A stretch of DNA of 33,399 bases from UBA11889 sp002313255 (lineage in GTDB: Bacteria > Pseudomonadota > Gammaproteobacteria > Pseudomonadales > Azotimanducaceae): NCBI GenBank assembly GCA_913045265.1, contig CAJWQX010000038.1, positions 1-33,399 of the forward strand. The letters run 5' to 3'. This document shows, in pieces, positions 15,349-24,133 of the stretch. The notes under the pieces are model-generated. The model was not told the DNA's origin. It saw only the letters and a program-made list of their open reading frames with translations, and made no database searches. Both the position numbers and the translations under genes were made by a program. Every line of letters begins with the position of its first letter. The first letter of the stretch is position 1.

Positions 15349-16484
15349 CGAAGTCCCAACCCGCGGGCGATAACTCCACGCAGGATCTCGCGGGTACCAC
15401 CACGAATCGTAAAGGAAGGTGAATGCAACAAGGTCTGTTCTAAGCTGCACCGTAACGGATGTTTCGGCCCGAGACGCGGAGCAAAAAGACGAACCAATTC
15501 GGGTAGGGTTTTTTCAAAATCGTTGCCGAGCGACTTGACGAGTGCCGCCTCGGTCGCGGGATTTTTTCCTGCTTGCAACATAGCCGCTACCGAAATCGAC
15601 ATCTGCCGTAATGTCATGATATGACTAGCCAAACGCCCAATGAGGGCTGATTCTTCGTCGGACGGACTGGCGCCCACGTAACGAACAAATTCGACAAATA
15701 CACGAAAAGCCGAAAGGAACCGCTCCGGACCGCTCCGCTCGTAACCCAGCTCACTCGTTACTTGTTCCCAACCATTTCCCACGGCGCCAACGAGGTTCTC
15801 TTCCGACACAACACAATCCTCGAACACCACTTCGTTAAAATCTTCGTCACCTGCAATATTCTTGATCGGTCGTACGGTGACGCCATTCGCATGCAAATCG
15901 ACAATAAATTGCGATAAACCTTCGTGGCGACTCTCACCCGACGGTCCGGTGCGGACTAGCGCCACCATATAGTGGTTGCGATGAGCATCCGTCGACCATA
16001 GCTTCGTTCCGTTCAGGATCCACCCACCATCCACGGCACTGGCTCTCGTTTGCACAGACGCAAGGTCTGACCCGGAGTCCGGTTCGCTCATGCCTATGGA
16101 AAAATAAGATTCCCCGCGGGTGATGGGCGGCAAATATTTGAGTTTCTGGTCCTCGGTTCCGTAGCGTAGAAGCAACGGACCGCTCTGACGATCTGCGATC
16201 CAATGCGCACTTACAGGGGCTCCAGCGGCAAGCAGTTCTTCAGTCACGACGTATCGTTCGAAAAAACTGCGGTCCCCACCACCGTATTGCTTAGGCCACG
16301 TCATCCCGATCCAGCCTCGCATACCGAGCTTTTGTGAAAACTCGGCAGAATGACCTTCATTAAAATCCGAGTTGCGCAGATAGTCACCGGGTAACTCCCG
16401 CTCGACGAAATCCCGAACTCCTACACGAAGCGCTTCCGCTTCCGGCGGTAATCGCGCTGGTTCAAAATCAAGTCCCGAAAACAC
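15345..16484 (-). CDS. Acyl-CoA dehydrogenase, large subunit of a probable heteromeric pair
   Basis: A 379-residue FAD-dependent acyl-CoA dehydrogenase that introduces an alpha,beta double bond into an acyl-CoA. Seen: an N-terminal helical domain with MRGWIGMTWPKQYGG, the flavin/substrate-binding SIGMSEPDSGSDLASVQTRA, the central strand segment GGWILNGTKLWSTDA and the C-terminal RGGTREILRGVIARGLGL. The start is a GTG at 16482-16484, with AGGGG about nine bases upstream. A 164-base divergent region separates it from a small unknown gene. Co-translation with the short dehydrogenase downstream (ATGA overlap) suggests one heteromeric enzyme, perhaps for a bulky or branched acyl-CoA. That preference is inference. 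Confidence 0.94.
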   Translation of the reverse strand: MFSGLDFEPARLPPEAEALRVGVRDFVERELPGDYLRNSDFNEGHSAEFSQKLGMRGWIGMTWPKQYGGGDRSFFERYVVTEELLAAGAPVSAHWIADRQSGPLLLRYGTEDQKLKYLPPITRGESYFSIGMSEPDSGSDLASVQTRASAVDGGWILNGTKLWSTDAHRNHYMVALVRTGPSGESRHEGLSQFIVDLHANGVTVRPIKNIAGDEDFNEVVFEDCVVSEENLVGAVGNGWEQVTSELGYERSGPERFLSAFRVFVEFVRYVGASPSDEESALIGRLASHIMTLRQMSISVAAMLQAGKNPATEAALVKSLGNDFEKTLPELVRLFAPRLGPKHPLRCSLEQTLLHSPSFTIRGGTREILRGVIARGLGLR

Positions 16485-16648
16485 CCTATGTTGCCCCTGC
16501 CGCTACGCCACACGAATCTCTTCAGCTGCCGAACGTATAGGCTCAACCATGGCATTGCAATCCGGTGCAACGTTATGATTCCGGGCGTCACTGGTCCCTT
16601 TGAGAACAACCTTTTGCAGCGCCCAAGCACCAATTCGACTTTCACGCC

Positions 16649-17044
16649 ATGAACCGCGACAAAATTGCTGAGATGCTCGATCCCATCCTGTCGCAGATCG
16701 AAAAACGATCCGCCGTGGCTGACACGTTTGTGGACAAAGAAACCTACCGTCTATATTTGACGACGTTCTGGGCAAACCTAGTTATGGATCCCGAAGAAGC
16801 GGAACTGACTGAAACCGACCTCGAAACAGCTCACAGCGTGATTAACGAAATCGCCAATGAAATTCTCGGCGAATCCGAGGCCATTACCGAATCGTTCCGA
16901 TTTATCGCGAGTCGCTCGGGCGAAACTGCAATGAATAAAGCGAAGCTGTCGAAATCGCACAAAGATCTACTGACGTATTTCTCGTCAATGATTCTCGATC
17001 CCGACGGCCACCGCAAATGGATGAGTGAACTTCGAGACCGCTGA
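16649..17044 (+). CDS. Hypothetical small acidic helical protein
   Basis: A 131-residue protein that I do not recognise. It has no signal peptide or membrane segment. It is rich in charged residues, with an acidic middle (DPEEAELTETDLETA, near residues 47-61), and reads as several amphipathic helices. Codon choice looks like that of neighbouring genes and the frame is open over its full length from ATG to TGA, so I take it as real. The purine content just upstream is low, so the ribosome site is weak. It is divergent from the acyl-CoA dehydrogenase operon and convergent with yjbQ (7-base gap). No function is proposed. Confidence 0.65.
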   Translation: MNRDKIAEMLDPILSQIEKRSAVADTFVDKETYRLYLTTFWANLVMDPEEAELTETDLETAHSVINEIANEILGESEAITESFRFIASRSGETAMNKAKLSKSHKDLLTYFSSMILDPDGHRKWMSELRDR

Positions 17045-17051
17045 CCGCGAC

Positions 17052-17456
17052 TTACTGCACGCTGACGATCATGTGCCGTTGTTTTGGACCGTGGCGATGC
17101 TCCCAAAGGAAAATTCCCTGCCATGTACCGAGCGCCATACGGCCATTCATCACCGGAATCGTGACACTCGATGCCGTAATCGCGGCTCGGATGTGTGCTG
17201 GCATATCATCCGGACCCTCGGCTCGATGCGCGTATAACTGGGCATCTTGAGGAACCGATCGATCCATCCAGGCTTGCAAGTCCTCAAGAACGCTAGGGTC
17301 TGCATTCTCTTGAATGATGAGGCTAGCCGACGTGTGACGAATGAAAATCGTCGCGAGACCCTCACCAACTCCGCTGCCCGATACGATCTCACTAACTTGT
17401 TGAGTCACGTCGTACAAGCCGGGGCGTTCAACAACTATTTCGAGCTCAACATTCAC
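17052..17456 (-). CDS. yjbQ: YjbQ/UPF0047 family protein
   Basis: A 134-residue cytosolic protein of the YjbQ (UPF0047) family, some members of which show weak thiamine-phosphate synthase activity in vivo. Seen: FIRHTSASLIIQENADPSV with its conserved HTSA core, a second block HRAEGPDDMPAHIRA, and the C-terminal LGTWQGIFLWEHR. The conserved histidines of these blocks form the family's pocket. The length is typical. The start is a GTG at 17454-17456, with GAGG about 11 bases before it. It lies 50 bases downstream of the HpnN-like gene on the same strand and could be the last gene of that long transcript, though no functional tie to lipid transport is evident. Confidence 0.93.
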   Translation of the reverse strand: MNVELEIVVERPGLYDVTQQVSEIVSGSGVGEGLATIFIRHTSASLIIQENADPSVLEDLQAWMDRSVPQDAQLYAHRAEGPDDMPAHIRAAITASSVTIPVMNGRMALGTWQGIFLWEHRHGPKQRHMIVSVQ

Positions 17457-17506
17457 GCGTCTAAACGCCTCGAATAGTTAACGTGAACCGCCAACATCCC
17501 ACCGGG

Positions 17507-20083
17507 TTAGGAAACAGACAATGACTCGTCACTCGTCTTTCCCGTCTGAAAAGAAAGCAATAACGGTAGGATGAACAGCGTAAACACCAGCAACAATGAA
17601 ACGGCAAGCGTTAACAAATATCCGATCGACGCGGTTCCTTGATGCGGCGAAAGTGTCAATGCCGCAAACGTCCCGATGGTTGTAAGCGTGCTCAGAACGA
17701 CCGCGAGCGGTGTACTCGAATGCATCAATTCTGTAACGGCACCGGTCCGACGAAACCGTTCGACGACATGGATTCCGTTATCGACCCCTAAACCAAATAT
17801 TAGAGGGATCACGAGAATATTCGCCATGTTCAGCGGCATGTCGATCAATACGGCAACGGCAACCGTAAAAAGAGCCGTTAGCGCTAAGGGGATGAGGACC
17901 AATACCGGCGTAAGTGCACGCCGCAGAAAAATGGCTAATACCGTACCAATCCCAATAACGGCGAAGACCAGTGCCCATATGAACGAATCGACCACGACAT
18001 TACCAACGCCCCATTCCACCACGGGCCGACCGGTGGCAAACGGTACCTCGGCGCGAACCTCTTCGATAAATCGCGACAACTCCGTAACATCGCTGATGTC
18101 GAGCGCCGGTAACGCCATGGAGAGATACTCCCCGTCCGTACTTACGAGTCTATTTCGCAAACTCTCCGGTAAGTCGCCAAACTGTTTTTCGCCGACCGTG
18201 ATCGCCCGGCGCAGCCAATCAAGTTCCTGGACCAAACCCGTAATCACCATCGCTTGCCATTGTCCCAGCGAGATCGGTTCAATTCGAGCAACGACCTCCA
18301 AAAGGCGAACGCGCGCGCGATCCAAATCACTATCTGCAAGCGAATTCTGTCGTAGAGCCTTCTTGAAAAGCTCAAATTCTTCTTCCAGTTCTAACGACGT
18401 CGGGGGCGTGGAACTGATACCTGGTTCAAGAGCACTAAGCAGAAAAGCCTGCGCATCTTCAAGCAGGAAGAGCTTATCGTCTTGTTCTTTCGGTACGTAA
18501 TCGAACGGCGTCGTGATCTTACCGACCGTCGGAAGGTCCAGAAGTCGATCGAGGCTCCGAGTTTCGTCTTCGTCCTGTGTGAGTATTGACAGGGTGTAGT
18601 CCGTCACAATTTCCTCTTCTTGAAGAAGGGCGAGCGTACGCATCGACTCTGAGTCTGGGTCGCGCAATGCGAGAACGCTGTAGTCAAAATACATCCTTGA
18701 TCCAACAACCGTCGCAACGATCGCCAGTAGAGAAACTCCGGCGAGAATGGGGGTTCGCCGGTCGGACAACCATTTCATGGCGAGGTCGCCGCTGCCGACC
18801 TGCGCAGCTTGCGCTCGACCTGGCGCTCCGACTAATACAAACACTGCCGGTAACAACGTAAACGTAAGAATGAAGGCGACGATCATGCCGCCAGCGGAAA
18901 TAATCCCTAGATCCCCAAGACCCTTATAGTCGGTCGGAGCAAAGCCCATAAATCCAATCGCCGTGGTCACCGCGCATAGCAAGATCGCCCGGCCCACCGT
19001 CGCGCCCGCTCGTTCAAGCGCCGGTTTTAGGGCTAAATGCTCTTGATACATGGCCTCGCGAAAACGTAGCGAGAAATGCACCGCTGAACTGACCCCAAGC
19101 CCAAAAAACATGACCAAGAAAATAATCGACATAGTATTAAATTCACCCACCGTGAGCAGCGCGTATCCGGTTGTCCAGACAATGCCAATCCCGATCATCG
19201 CGAATGTCGCACCGATAATACGGACCGAACGAATGCCCACGCCTAAAACCAGGAGTAGAACGGCTAGGGAAATAAATCCAGCGATGCGGACGCCGTCTTG
19301 GGCCGCTGTAATTTCCTCGTGAGAAAGTGCAATTTCTCCCGTTACAGCGACGTCGATATCCTCAGGAACGACGGCGGAGGCTATTTCCAATCTGAGATTT
19401 TGCATGATGAGTGCGTTCGGTAGCGCGTCCGTGTGATCGACTTTGCCACGCAAAATGATCAATCCGACAATTCGCTTCTCACCGCTGTCAAAGAACTCGT
19501 CAGCCCAACGTACCGGCGTGTTATCCCCAGCAAGTACCGATGCCGCCGAATCTGACAAGATCCTCAGGACGCGGTCGAAACCGATCTCTGCCTCGTTTTC
19601 GAGCCCGTCACGAACCAACGAAAAAACCGACCGTAGACTGGGGTCCTCGGCGACACGCGTCAGCATTGGTTGCGCTTCCGCAAGCCGATCCACCATCGAC
19701 TCCAAGGCATCGAGATCCATCATCAGAAACGCGTTATCGCGGAAAAAAGGGTCCGTCATGGGTGAATAAACGTCGGAAAAAATATCGGATCGCGCCAAGA
19801 GCCGCTGCTCGATGGATTTACAAGTGTCCTCCACCCCCTGCATTGACGTGCCGCTGACGACAACAACCGCAGTATCTACGAGTTGGGGGAAGCGCGATTT
19901 GAACGACTCAAAATCATCCTTCCACGGGGCGTCCTGACGGATTAGATCGCTCAGATTTGAATTCATCTGGAATTGGGTCACGGATACCTGACCAAGCAGC
20001 GCGGTTATGATGCCAATCAACAGCAGCGTACTTAACGGCCATGCAGCGACCAGACCAACCCATCGAGCGAGTATTCGATCCAA
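17507..20083 (-). CDS. hpnN: HpnN-like RND-superfamily (MMPL) lipid/hopanoid permease
   Basis: An 858-residue inner-membrane RND protein with two repeats. There are helices near residues 10-32, a periplasmic loop to about 265, a helix bundle (about 266-420), a second loop (about 465-695) and a second bundle (about 700-845). Overall size and motifs fit HpnN, which in Burkholderia and methylobacteria moves hopanoids toward the outer membrane. The second half has GLGVDNGIHVVERFR (764-778) with an aspartate at 768. The equivalent first-half segment, GLGVSSAVHFSLRFR (328-342), has serine there. The TTG start at 20083 is supported by a strong GAGGAG about nine bases upstream. It follows mlaA by 6 bases. 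No hopanoid biosynthesis gene is in the window, so another hydrophobic cargo is possible. Confidence 0.88.
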   Translation of the reverse strand: MDRILARWVGLVAAWPLSTLLLIGIITALLGQVSVTQFQMNSNLSDLIRQDAPWKDDFESFKSRFPQLVDTAVVVVSGTSMQGVEDTCKSIEQRLLARSDIFSDVYSPMTDPFFRDNAFLMMDLDALESMVDRLAEAQPMLTRVAEDPSLRSVFSLVRDGLENEAEIGFDRVLRILSDSAASVLAGDNTPVRWADEFFDSGEKRIVGLIILRGKVDHTDALPNALIMQNLRLEIASAVVPEDIDVAVTGEIALSHEEITAAQDGVRIAGFISLAVLLLVLGVGIRSVRIIGATFAMIGIGIVWTTGYALLTVGEFNTMSIIFLVMFFGLGVSSAVHFSLRFREAMYQEHLALKPALERAGATVGRAILLCAVTTAIGFMGFAPTDYKGLGDLGIISAGGMIVAFILTFTLLPAVFVLVGAPGRAQAAQVGSGDLAMKWLSDRRTPILAGVSLLAIVATVVGSRMYFDYSVLALRDPDSESMRTLALLQEEEIVTDYTLSILTQDEDETRSLDRLLDLPTVGKITTPFDYVPKEQDDKLFLLEDAQAFLLSALEPGISSTPPTSLELEEEFELFKKALRQNSLADSDLDRARVRLLEVVARIEPISLGQWQAMVITGLVQELDWLRRAITVGEKQFGDLPESLRNRLVSTDGEYLSMALPALDISDVTELSRFIEEVRAEVPFATGRPVVEWGVGNVVVDSFIWALVFAVIGIGTVLAIFLRRALTPVLVLIPLALTALFTVAVAVLIDMPLNMANILVIPLIFGLGVDNGIHVVERFRRTGAVTELMHSSTPLAVVLSTLTTIGTFAALTLSPHQGTASIGYLLTLAVSLLLVFTLFILPLLLSFQTGKTSDESLSVS

Positions 20084-20089
20084 CGTCTA

Positions 20090-20818
20090 TTACTCCTCGT
20101 CGAATTCCTCTAACAGAAGATCGAAGCCCGCCTCAACAGGTGGTTCGCCATTAAACACGGCATCGCGCCGCCGCTGGTAAAAGGCTTCGCGGGTGAACGT
20201 GTACGGGTCTAGAGATGTTTCGTCCCGCACATCCGTATCCATAAGGACTTCGGCACGAGTGCTGGCGAGATCAAGGGTGCCTACCCAGCCGTTGTAGTTT
20301 TCGTGCATGGCCAATCGAGGCAGTGACGCACGAACAATGAGGTGTGGAAGGTCACGTACCGTGGTTGGTCCCAACACCGGAACGTACAAGTAGCGCGACC
20401 GTGTATACCCCCACGATGCTAGGACTTGACCAAGATCTTCACCCTGCGGTTCCATCCCCAGCGCCGTCGCTACATCAAGTAGGCCGCCAATGCCAAGGGT
20501 ACTGTTGACGAACAACCGACCGGTATCTCGAAACCCGCGCTTCGGGGCTCCTTGCAAAAAACCCGAGAGAGCACTTTCCGTCGAGCGAATATTCGTAAAA
20601 AAGTTTTCGACTGCCTTCTCCGCAAATGTCGGCATGACCTTACGGTACCCGACCGCAAGCGGCCGTAATACGCTTCGATCCAACGCTTCGGAGATCTCGT
20701 ATGAACGTCGATTGACCGACTCAACAGGATCGTAGACGGCATATTCGGGACCGGGACTAAGCGCACAACCGGATGCAAGCGCAACAAGCACCACCCGAGA
20801 AACCAAGCTAAGGCGCAT
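20090..20818 (-). CDS. mlaA: MlaA (VacJ)-family outer-membrane lipoprotein
   Basis: A 242-residue outer-membrane lipoprotein of the MlaA/VacJ family. In the Mla pathway MlaA forms a ring in the outer membrane that takes mislocalised phospholipids from the outer leaflet and passes them to periplasmic MlaC. Seen: an N-terminal signal ending in a lipobox-like ALASGC with Cys18 as lipidation site, then DPVESVNRRSYEISEALDR (the family's first amphipathic helix), VENFFTNIRS, GRLFVNSTLGIGGLLDVA and a GLxD-like acidic segment EDLGQVLASWG. It ends in a highly acidic tail (LLLEEFDEE), as is common. The ATG at 20818 lies inside the end of mlaC (11-base overlap), and the stop is 6 bases before the RND gene. 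Confidence 0.95.
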   Translation of the reverse strand: MRLSLVSRVVLVALASGCALSPGPEYAVYDPVESVNRRSYEISEALDRSVLRPLAVGYRKVMPTFAEKAVENFFTNIRSTESALSGFLQGAPKRGFRDTGRLFVNSTLGIGGLLDVATALGMEPQGEDLGQVLASWGYTRSRYLYVPVLGPTTVRDLPHLIVRASLPRLAMHENYNGWVGTLDLASTRAEVLMDTDVRDETSLDPYTFTREAFYQRRRDAVFNGEPPVEAGFDLLLEEFDEE

Positions 20819-21377
20819 CAGAAGACCGATATTCCTCGATACTGTCCCGAATACTCCGTCTTAGCCCGCCCAGTCCCTCCGATCCGATAATGGAAGCGTA
20901 ATCAGCACGGCGCAACGACAAATCGCTTACGCCATCAGCAACGACATTGAAAATAAGACCGTCTCTAAAATAGTAATCAAGTCGAACGATCCCGCCGTCT
21001 TTCTTCACAAGATGCGTCTTCACTACCCACCGACCATCTCGAACTTCAGTCGCTTCTATCGTCTCAAAGCTCTGATCGTTAAAGTTCGAAAATCGGCTTG
21101 TATACGTCGCGACGATCAGTTCACGCAATAACGCACTAAAACCAAGCCGTTCTTCAGCCGATTGTTCGCGCCAGGATTTGCCAAGGCTGATACGAGTAAT
21201 GGTCGCGACGTCAAACGCCTTTCCGACCGCTTCGTCGAGAACCATGTAGCGTTCAACGAATGCGGCATCCGATTTCATTGAAGATAGAAGCTCGTCGTGA
21301 AATTCGGACACCACACGCTCCGGTTCGCTACCGATCGCAAATTCGAACGCTAGAACTATCAATACGATTCGAAACAT
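20808..21377 (-). CDS. mlaC: MlaC/Ttg2D (HpnM-type) periplasmic lipid carrier
   Basis: A 189-residue secreted protein of the MlaC/Ttg2D/HpnM family, which ferries phospholipids (or, in hopanoid clusters, a related lipid) through the periplasm. Seen: a short hydrophobic signal (MFRIVLIVLAFEFAIG) followed by a helical region with GKSWREQSAEERLGFSALL. The second half, beta rich, carries RWVVKTHLVKKDG and the DYYFRDGLIFNVVADGVS strand pair typical of the family, then a final helix. I use the ATG at 21377; GTG codons at 21386 and 21389 are alternatives. It begins 26 bases after the TRAP dctM stop and overlaps mlaA by 11 bases. The MlaFEDB ABC complex that normally recharges MlaC is absent, and an RND permease stands in its place. 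Confidence 0.9.
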   Translation of the reverse strand: MFRIVLIVLAFEFAIGSEPERVVSEFHDELLSSMKSDAAFVERYMVLDEAVGKAFDVATITRISLGKSWREQSAEERLGFSALLRELIVATYTSRFSNFNDQSFETIEATEVRDGRWVVKTHLVKKDGGIVRLDYYFRDGLIFNVVADGVSDLSLRRADYASIIGSEGLGGLRRSIRDSIEEYRSSDAP

Positions 21378-21403
21378 GGACTTCACCACGCGAGCGAATC
21401 AGC

Positions 21404-22675
21404 TTACAGGAACCACAAAGAGAGTGCCGGTATATAGGTGATCAGGAGCAGCGCAAGAAGTAAGACCGCCATGAAAGGAAGACATGCGGCATATAGTTCG
21501 AGCACAGGTCGATTAAACCGATAACTTGCGATGAACAAATTCATACCTATCGGTGGCGTGAAATAACCGATCTGTAAATTCGCGAGAAAAATAATGCCGA
21601 GATGCAACGGATGGATACCGTAACCAATAGCCACCGGCAGAATCAGCGGAACCATGATCACGATCGCCGAAAATATATCGAGTATCGCCCCAAGGAGTAA
21701 CAGCAAGATGTTGAGGAGTATCAGAAACATCACGCGACTCGAAATGCGTTCTTGAATCACCTCAAAAAGTCGTTGCGGGACCTCGGCGTCGACCAAAAAG
21801 TTCGTCAGCGCTAGCGCGCAACCAAGAATGAGTATGATGCTACCTACCATGACCATCGCGTCACGAATGACTGTTGGGATCTTAGCGAGTGCGACATCGC
21901 GGTATACGAATACCTCGATCACGATAACGTACAACGCGGTCAGTGCGGCGGCCTCAGATATAGCGAATATGCCCGAGTAAATGCCTCCAAGCACAACGAT
22001 AGGGAGCGCCACTTCCCACTTGGCTTGCGTCAAGCTTGTCCAGACCTCGCGCGAGCTAAACCGAGTTCGTTTTGCGTCGCCATGGCGCCACATAGTCCAC
22101 GCCGAAAGCGCCGACACCATCAAAATGACAGGCAACAATCCCGCCAAAAAGAGTTGTTGGATCGTAAATGATTCACCGACATCGAGTTGCTGGGCCACAA
22201 TGCCATAAAGAATGAGTGGTACTGACGGAAAGATGAGCAGGCCAAGACTTCCAGAGGTGGTGACGAGCCCGAGACCATATCTTTCGCTATAGCCCGCCTC
22301 TTTCAACATGGGTAGGAGTAAGGCACCGAGCGCAACGATGGTCACACCAGACGCCCCGGTGAGAGCTGTAAACAGGGCGCAGGCGACAAACCCCACTATC
22401 GCGAGACCGGCTGGCATCCAGCCAAACATGGCGCGCGTCAATGCCATGAGACGTTCCGACGTGTTTGCCTCCGCCATTAGGTATCCGGCAAATGTGAAGA
22501 GCGGCAACGCCACCAACAACGGGGTATCGGTGATTCGGTATATCTCAATCGCGACGACGGATAAGTTCACGTCGGTTGCAAGAAATCCCAACATCGCGGC
22601 CGCCAAGACCACGGCGAAAAGGGGCGCACCAAGGAGCGCCACCATGATCACGGTCACGATACCAACCCAGATCAC
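21404..22675 (-). CDS. dctM: TRAP transporter large permease (DctM/TatM)
   Basis: The large membrane subunit (423 residues, about 12 helices) of a tripartite ATP-independent periplasmic transporter, which uses an ion gradient to drive uptake. Seen: the N-terminal helix GIVTVIMVALLGAPLFAVV, the DctM segments VALPLFTFAGYLMAE and FTALTGASGVTIVALGALLLP, and LGLLIFPSVPLILYG. The late NLQIGYFTPPIGMNLFIASY is the most recognisable family motif. I start it at a GTG at 22673-22675 that overlaps the dctQ stop as GTGA. An extension to 22828 would only read through dctQ in another frame. It is followed 26 bases later by mlaC on the same strand. Confidence 0.96.
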   Translation of the reverse strand: MIWVGIVTVIMVALLGAPLFAVVLAAAMLGFLATDVNLSVVAIEIYRITDTPLLVALPLFTFAGYLMAEANTSERLMALTRAMFGWMPAGLAIVGFVACALFTALTGASGVTIVALGALLLPMLKEAGYSERYGLGLVTTSGSLGLLIFPSVPLILYGIVAQQLDVGESFTIQQLFLAGLLPVILMVSALSAWTMWRHGDAKRTRFSSREVWTSLTQAKWEVALPIVVLGGIYSGIFAISEAAALTALYVIVIEVFVYRDVALAKIPTVIRDAMVMVGSIILILGCALALTNFLVDAEVPQRLFEVIQERISSRVMFLILLNILLLLLGAILDIFSAIVIMVPLILPVAIGYGIHPLHLGIIFLANLQIGYFTPPIGMNLFIASYRFNRPVLELYAACLPFMAVLLLALLLITYIPALSLWFL

Positions 22676-23127
22676 GTGGTTTCCGGCTTCACGGTCCGTA
22701 TCAAATACCGCAGCCCCATCGTAAACGCCGCCACCGGAATAATCACCTCGCAGATCCACGCCGGGATTGGACCAAATCCCGGGGTCTGGTAGAGGTAATC
22801 TCCATAAAGTACGTCGATCGAATACCACCCCAACGTCAAACAGACAATCGAGGTGAAGAGGCTCGTGAAACGACCGATCACCGCGCGAGCCCGGTCACCG
22901 GCGAATCGGGCGACGATATCAATGCAAATGTGACCGTTCGTGCCGGCCGCCGAGGTAGCACCGAGCATGGTCACCCATAACATAGCATTACGGACCAATT
23001 CATCTCCCCAAAGTAGACCACCACCGAACATATTCCGAGCAATCACTTGGTAGAAGGCAACACCCAACATGGTGAGGAAAAGTGCGCCCAACAAATACAT
23101 TTCTAGCCGGGCGAGCAAACGCTGCAT
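22672..23127 (-). CDS. dctQ: TRAP transporter small permease (DctQ/TatQ)
   Basis: The small four-helix membrane subunit of the TRAP transporter, about 151 residues. Seen: the first helix LLGALFLTMLGVAFYQVIARN, then GGGLLWGDELVRNAMLWVTMLGA, a hallmark DctQ segment, then GHICIDIVARF and two more helices. The ATG at 23127 lies 16 bases after the dctP stop. In-frame TTG codons four or five residues earlier are possible alternatives, and none has a clear ribosome site. Further upstream, the frame reads only antisense-like sequence over dctP. The end is coupled to dctM by GTGA. Confidence 0.9.
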   Translation of the reverse strand: MQRLLARLEMYLLGALFLTMLGVAFYQVIARNMFGGGLLWGDELVRNAMLWVTMLGATSAAGTNGHICIDIVARFAGDRARAVIGRFTSLFTSIVCLTLGWYSIDVLYGDYLYQTPGFGPIPAWICEVIIPVAAFTMGLRYLIRTVKPETT

Positions 23128-23143
23128 AAACGCCAACAAATCG

Positions 23144-24133
23144 TTATCTCTGCGCCTCAAGCGCCGATTGGAATCGCTGATAAAGACCTCGGCTAACAAT
23201 GCCCCTATCAATCCATTCTTCGGCTGCCTCTTCCCCAACGCGCCTCCATTCGCGACGTTCGTCGTCCGATGGCGTCAGAAGCTCTATACCCTGAGCCAGC
23301 AGGACGTCGAATGTGGCTATGTCATCGGCTCGATTTTTCCGGTCCGCTTGTCTGACAACGTCCGCCATGATCGATCGTAAGGTCGTCTGATCAGCATCGC
23401 TAAGCCGCTCGAACTGGGTTGCCGAAACCACAAACAAACCATAGACATACATTAACGGCAGATCGAGTACGTACCTGATCTGCGTGTGCCATTGAAGCGC
23501 CACCGCCGCCACGGGTGGCGTCGCAATAGTGTCGAACAGACCTGTCTGAAGACCCGGCAAAACATTGACAATCGACGAAGGTATAGGAGTAATTCCGAAC
23601 GCGACCAATGTCCGCATGGCCGCCTCGTCCCCCTGCGGCGTCCAAACCTTCAATCGGCGGGCACCGGCGATACTGGTCGCGCGCTTTTTACCCATAGCAT
23701 AGGCCATCCCAACTTCGGCAATGCCAAAGCAAACAAAGCCCGCGTTCTCAAGGCCGCGCATTAATTCCGGATCCAACATTGCCCGGACCCGGTCGATCTC
23801 CTGAGGAGTACGGAAGTGCATTGGCAGGTTGTAGACCTGAACGTCCGGGTAGATCCGATTGAACACACCTGTCGTGACAATACCCCCGTGGAGTTGCCCG
23901 ACCCGCATCAATTTCAGCACGGTCTGGTCATCGCCCTTGACGCCACCTGGGTAGAATTTGAACTTCACACGACCCTCGGTTGCGCGTTCGACCGAACGAC
24001 CACCTTCGCGGAGTAACTTCATCCACGACGACCCATCAGGAGAAATCGTTGCGATCTTAAAGTTCGTCGCTCCGTCAGCCAGGAACGTCACAAACATCGC
24101 GCATAGCGAAAAAAGGATCCTAAAAATATTCAT
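23144..24133 (-). CDS. dctP: TRAP transporter periplasmic substrate-binding protein (DctP/TatP family)
   Basis: The periplasmic binding protein of the TRAP system, 329 residues. Seen: a signal peptide (MNIFRILFSLCAMFVTFLADG) cut near residue 22, then FKIATISPDGSSWMKLLREGG, KFKFYPGGVKGDDQTVLKLMRVGQLHGG and a Y-N-L-P-M-H-F segment. DTIATPPVAAVALQWHTQIRYVLDLPL is typical of DctP ligand-binding domains. The usual basic residue that holds a carboxylate in C4-dicarboxylate binders is not clearly placed by eye, so the ligand is open. I choose the ATG at 24133 (AAGAG about six bases upstream); a GTG at 24139 is also in frame. It overlaps the end of tatT by 14 bases. Partners in TatT-type systems have been proposed to bind hydrophobic ligands. 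Confidence 0.95.
   Translation of the reverse strand: MNIFRILFSLCAMFVTFLADGATNFKIATISPDGSSWMKLLREGGRSVERATEGRVKFKFYPGGVKGDDQTVLKLMRVGQLHGGIVTTGVFNRIYPDVQVYNLPMHFRTPQEIDRVRAMLDPELMRGLENAGFVCFGIAEVGMAYAMGKKRATSIAGARRLKVWTPQGDEAAMRTLVAFGITPIPSSIVNVLPGLQTGLFDTIATPPVAAVALQWHTQIRYVLDLPLMYVYGLFVVSATQFERLSDADQTTLRSIMADVVRQADRKNRADDIATFDVLLAQGIELLTPSDDERREWRRVGEEAAEEWIDRGIVSRGLYQRFQSALEAQR

Noticed and set aside
16503..16775. Minus-strand open frame across the divergent gap upstream of the dehydrogenase pair
   Set aside because: It overlaps the start of the plus-strand small gene, has an odd composition with many Arg, Cys and Trp, and resembles no family.
17676..18500. Open frame of 274 codons antisense to the RND gene
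   Set aside because: It is rich in Ser, Thr and Arg, as expected for the complement of membrane-helix codons, and lies wholly within a clearly conserved gene.
22308..22724. Open frame of 138 codons antisense to dctM
   Set aside because: Same pattern of antisense to hydrophobic codons; no motif or ribosome site.
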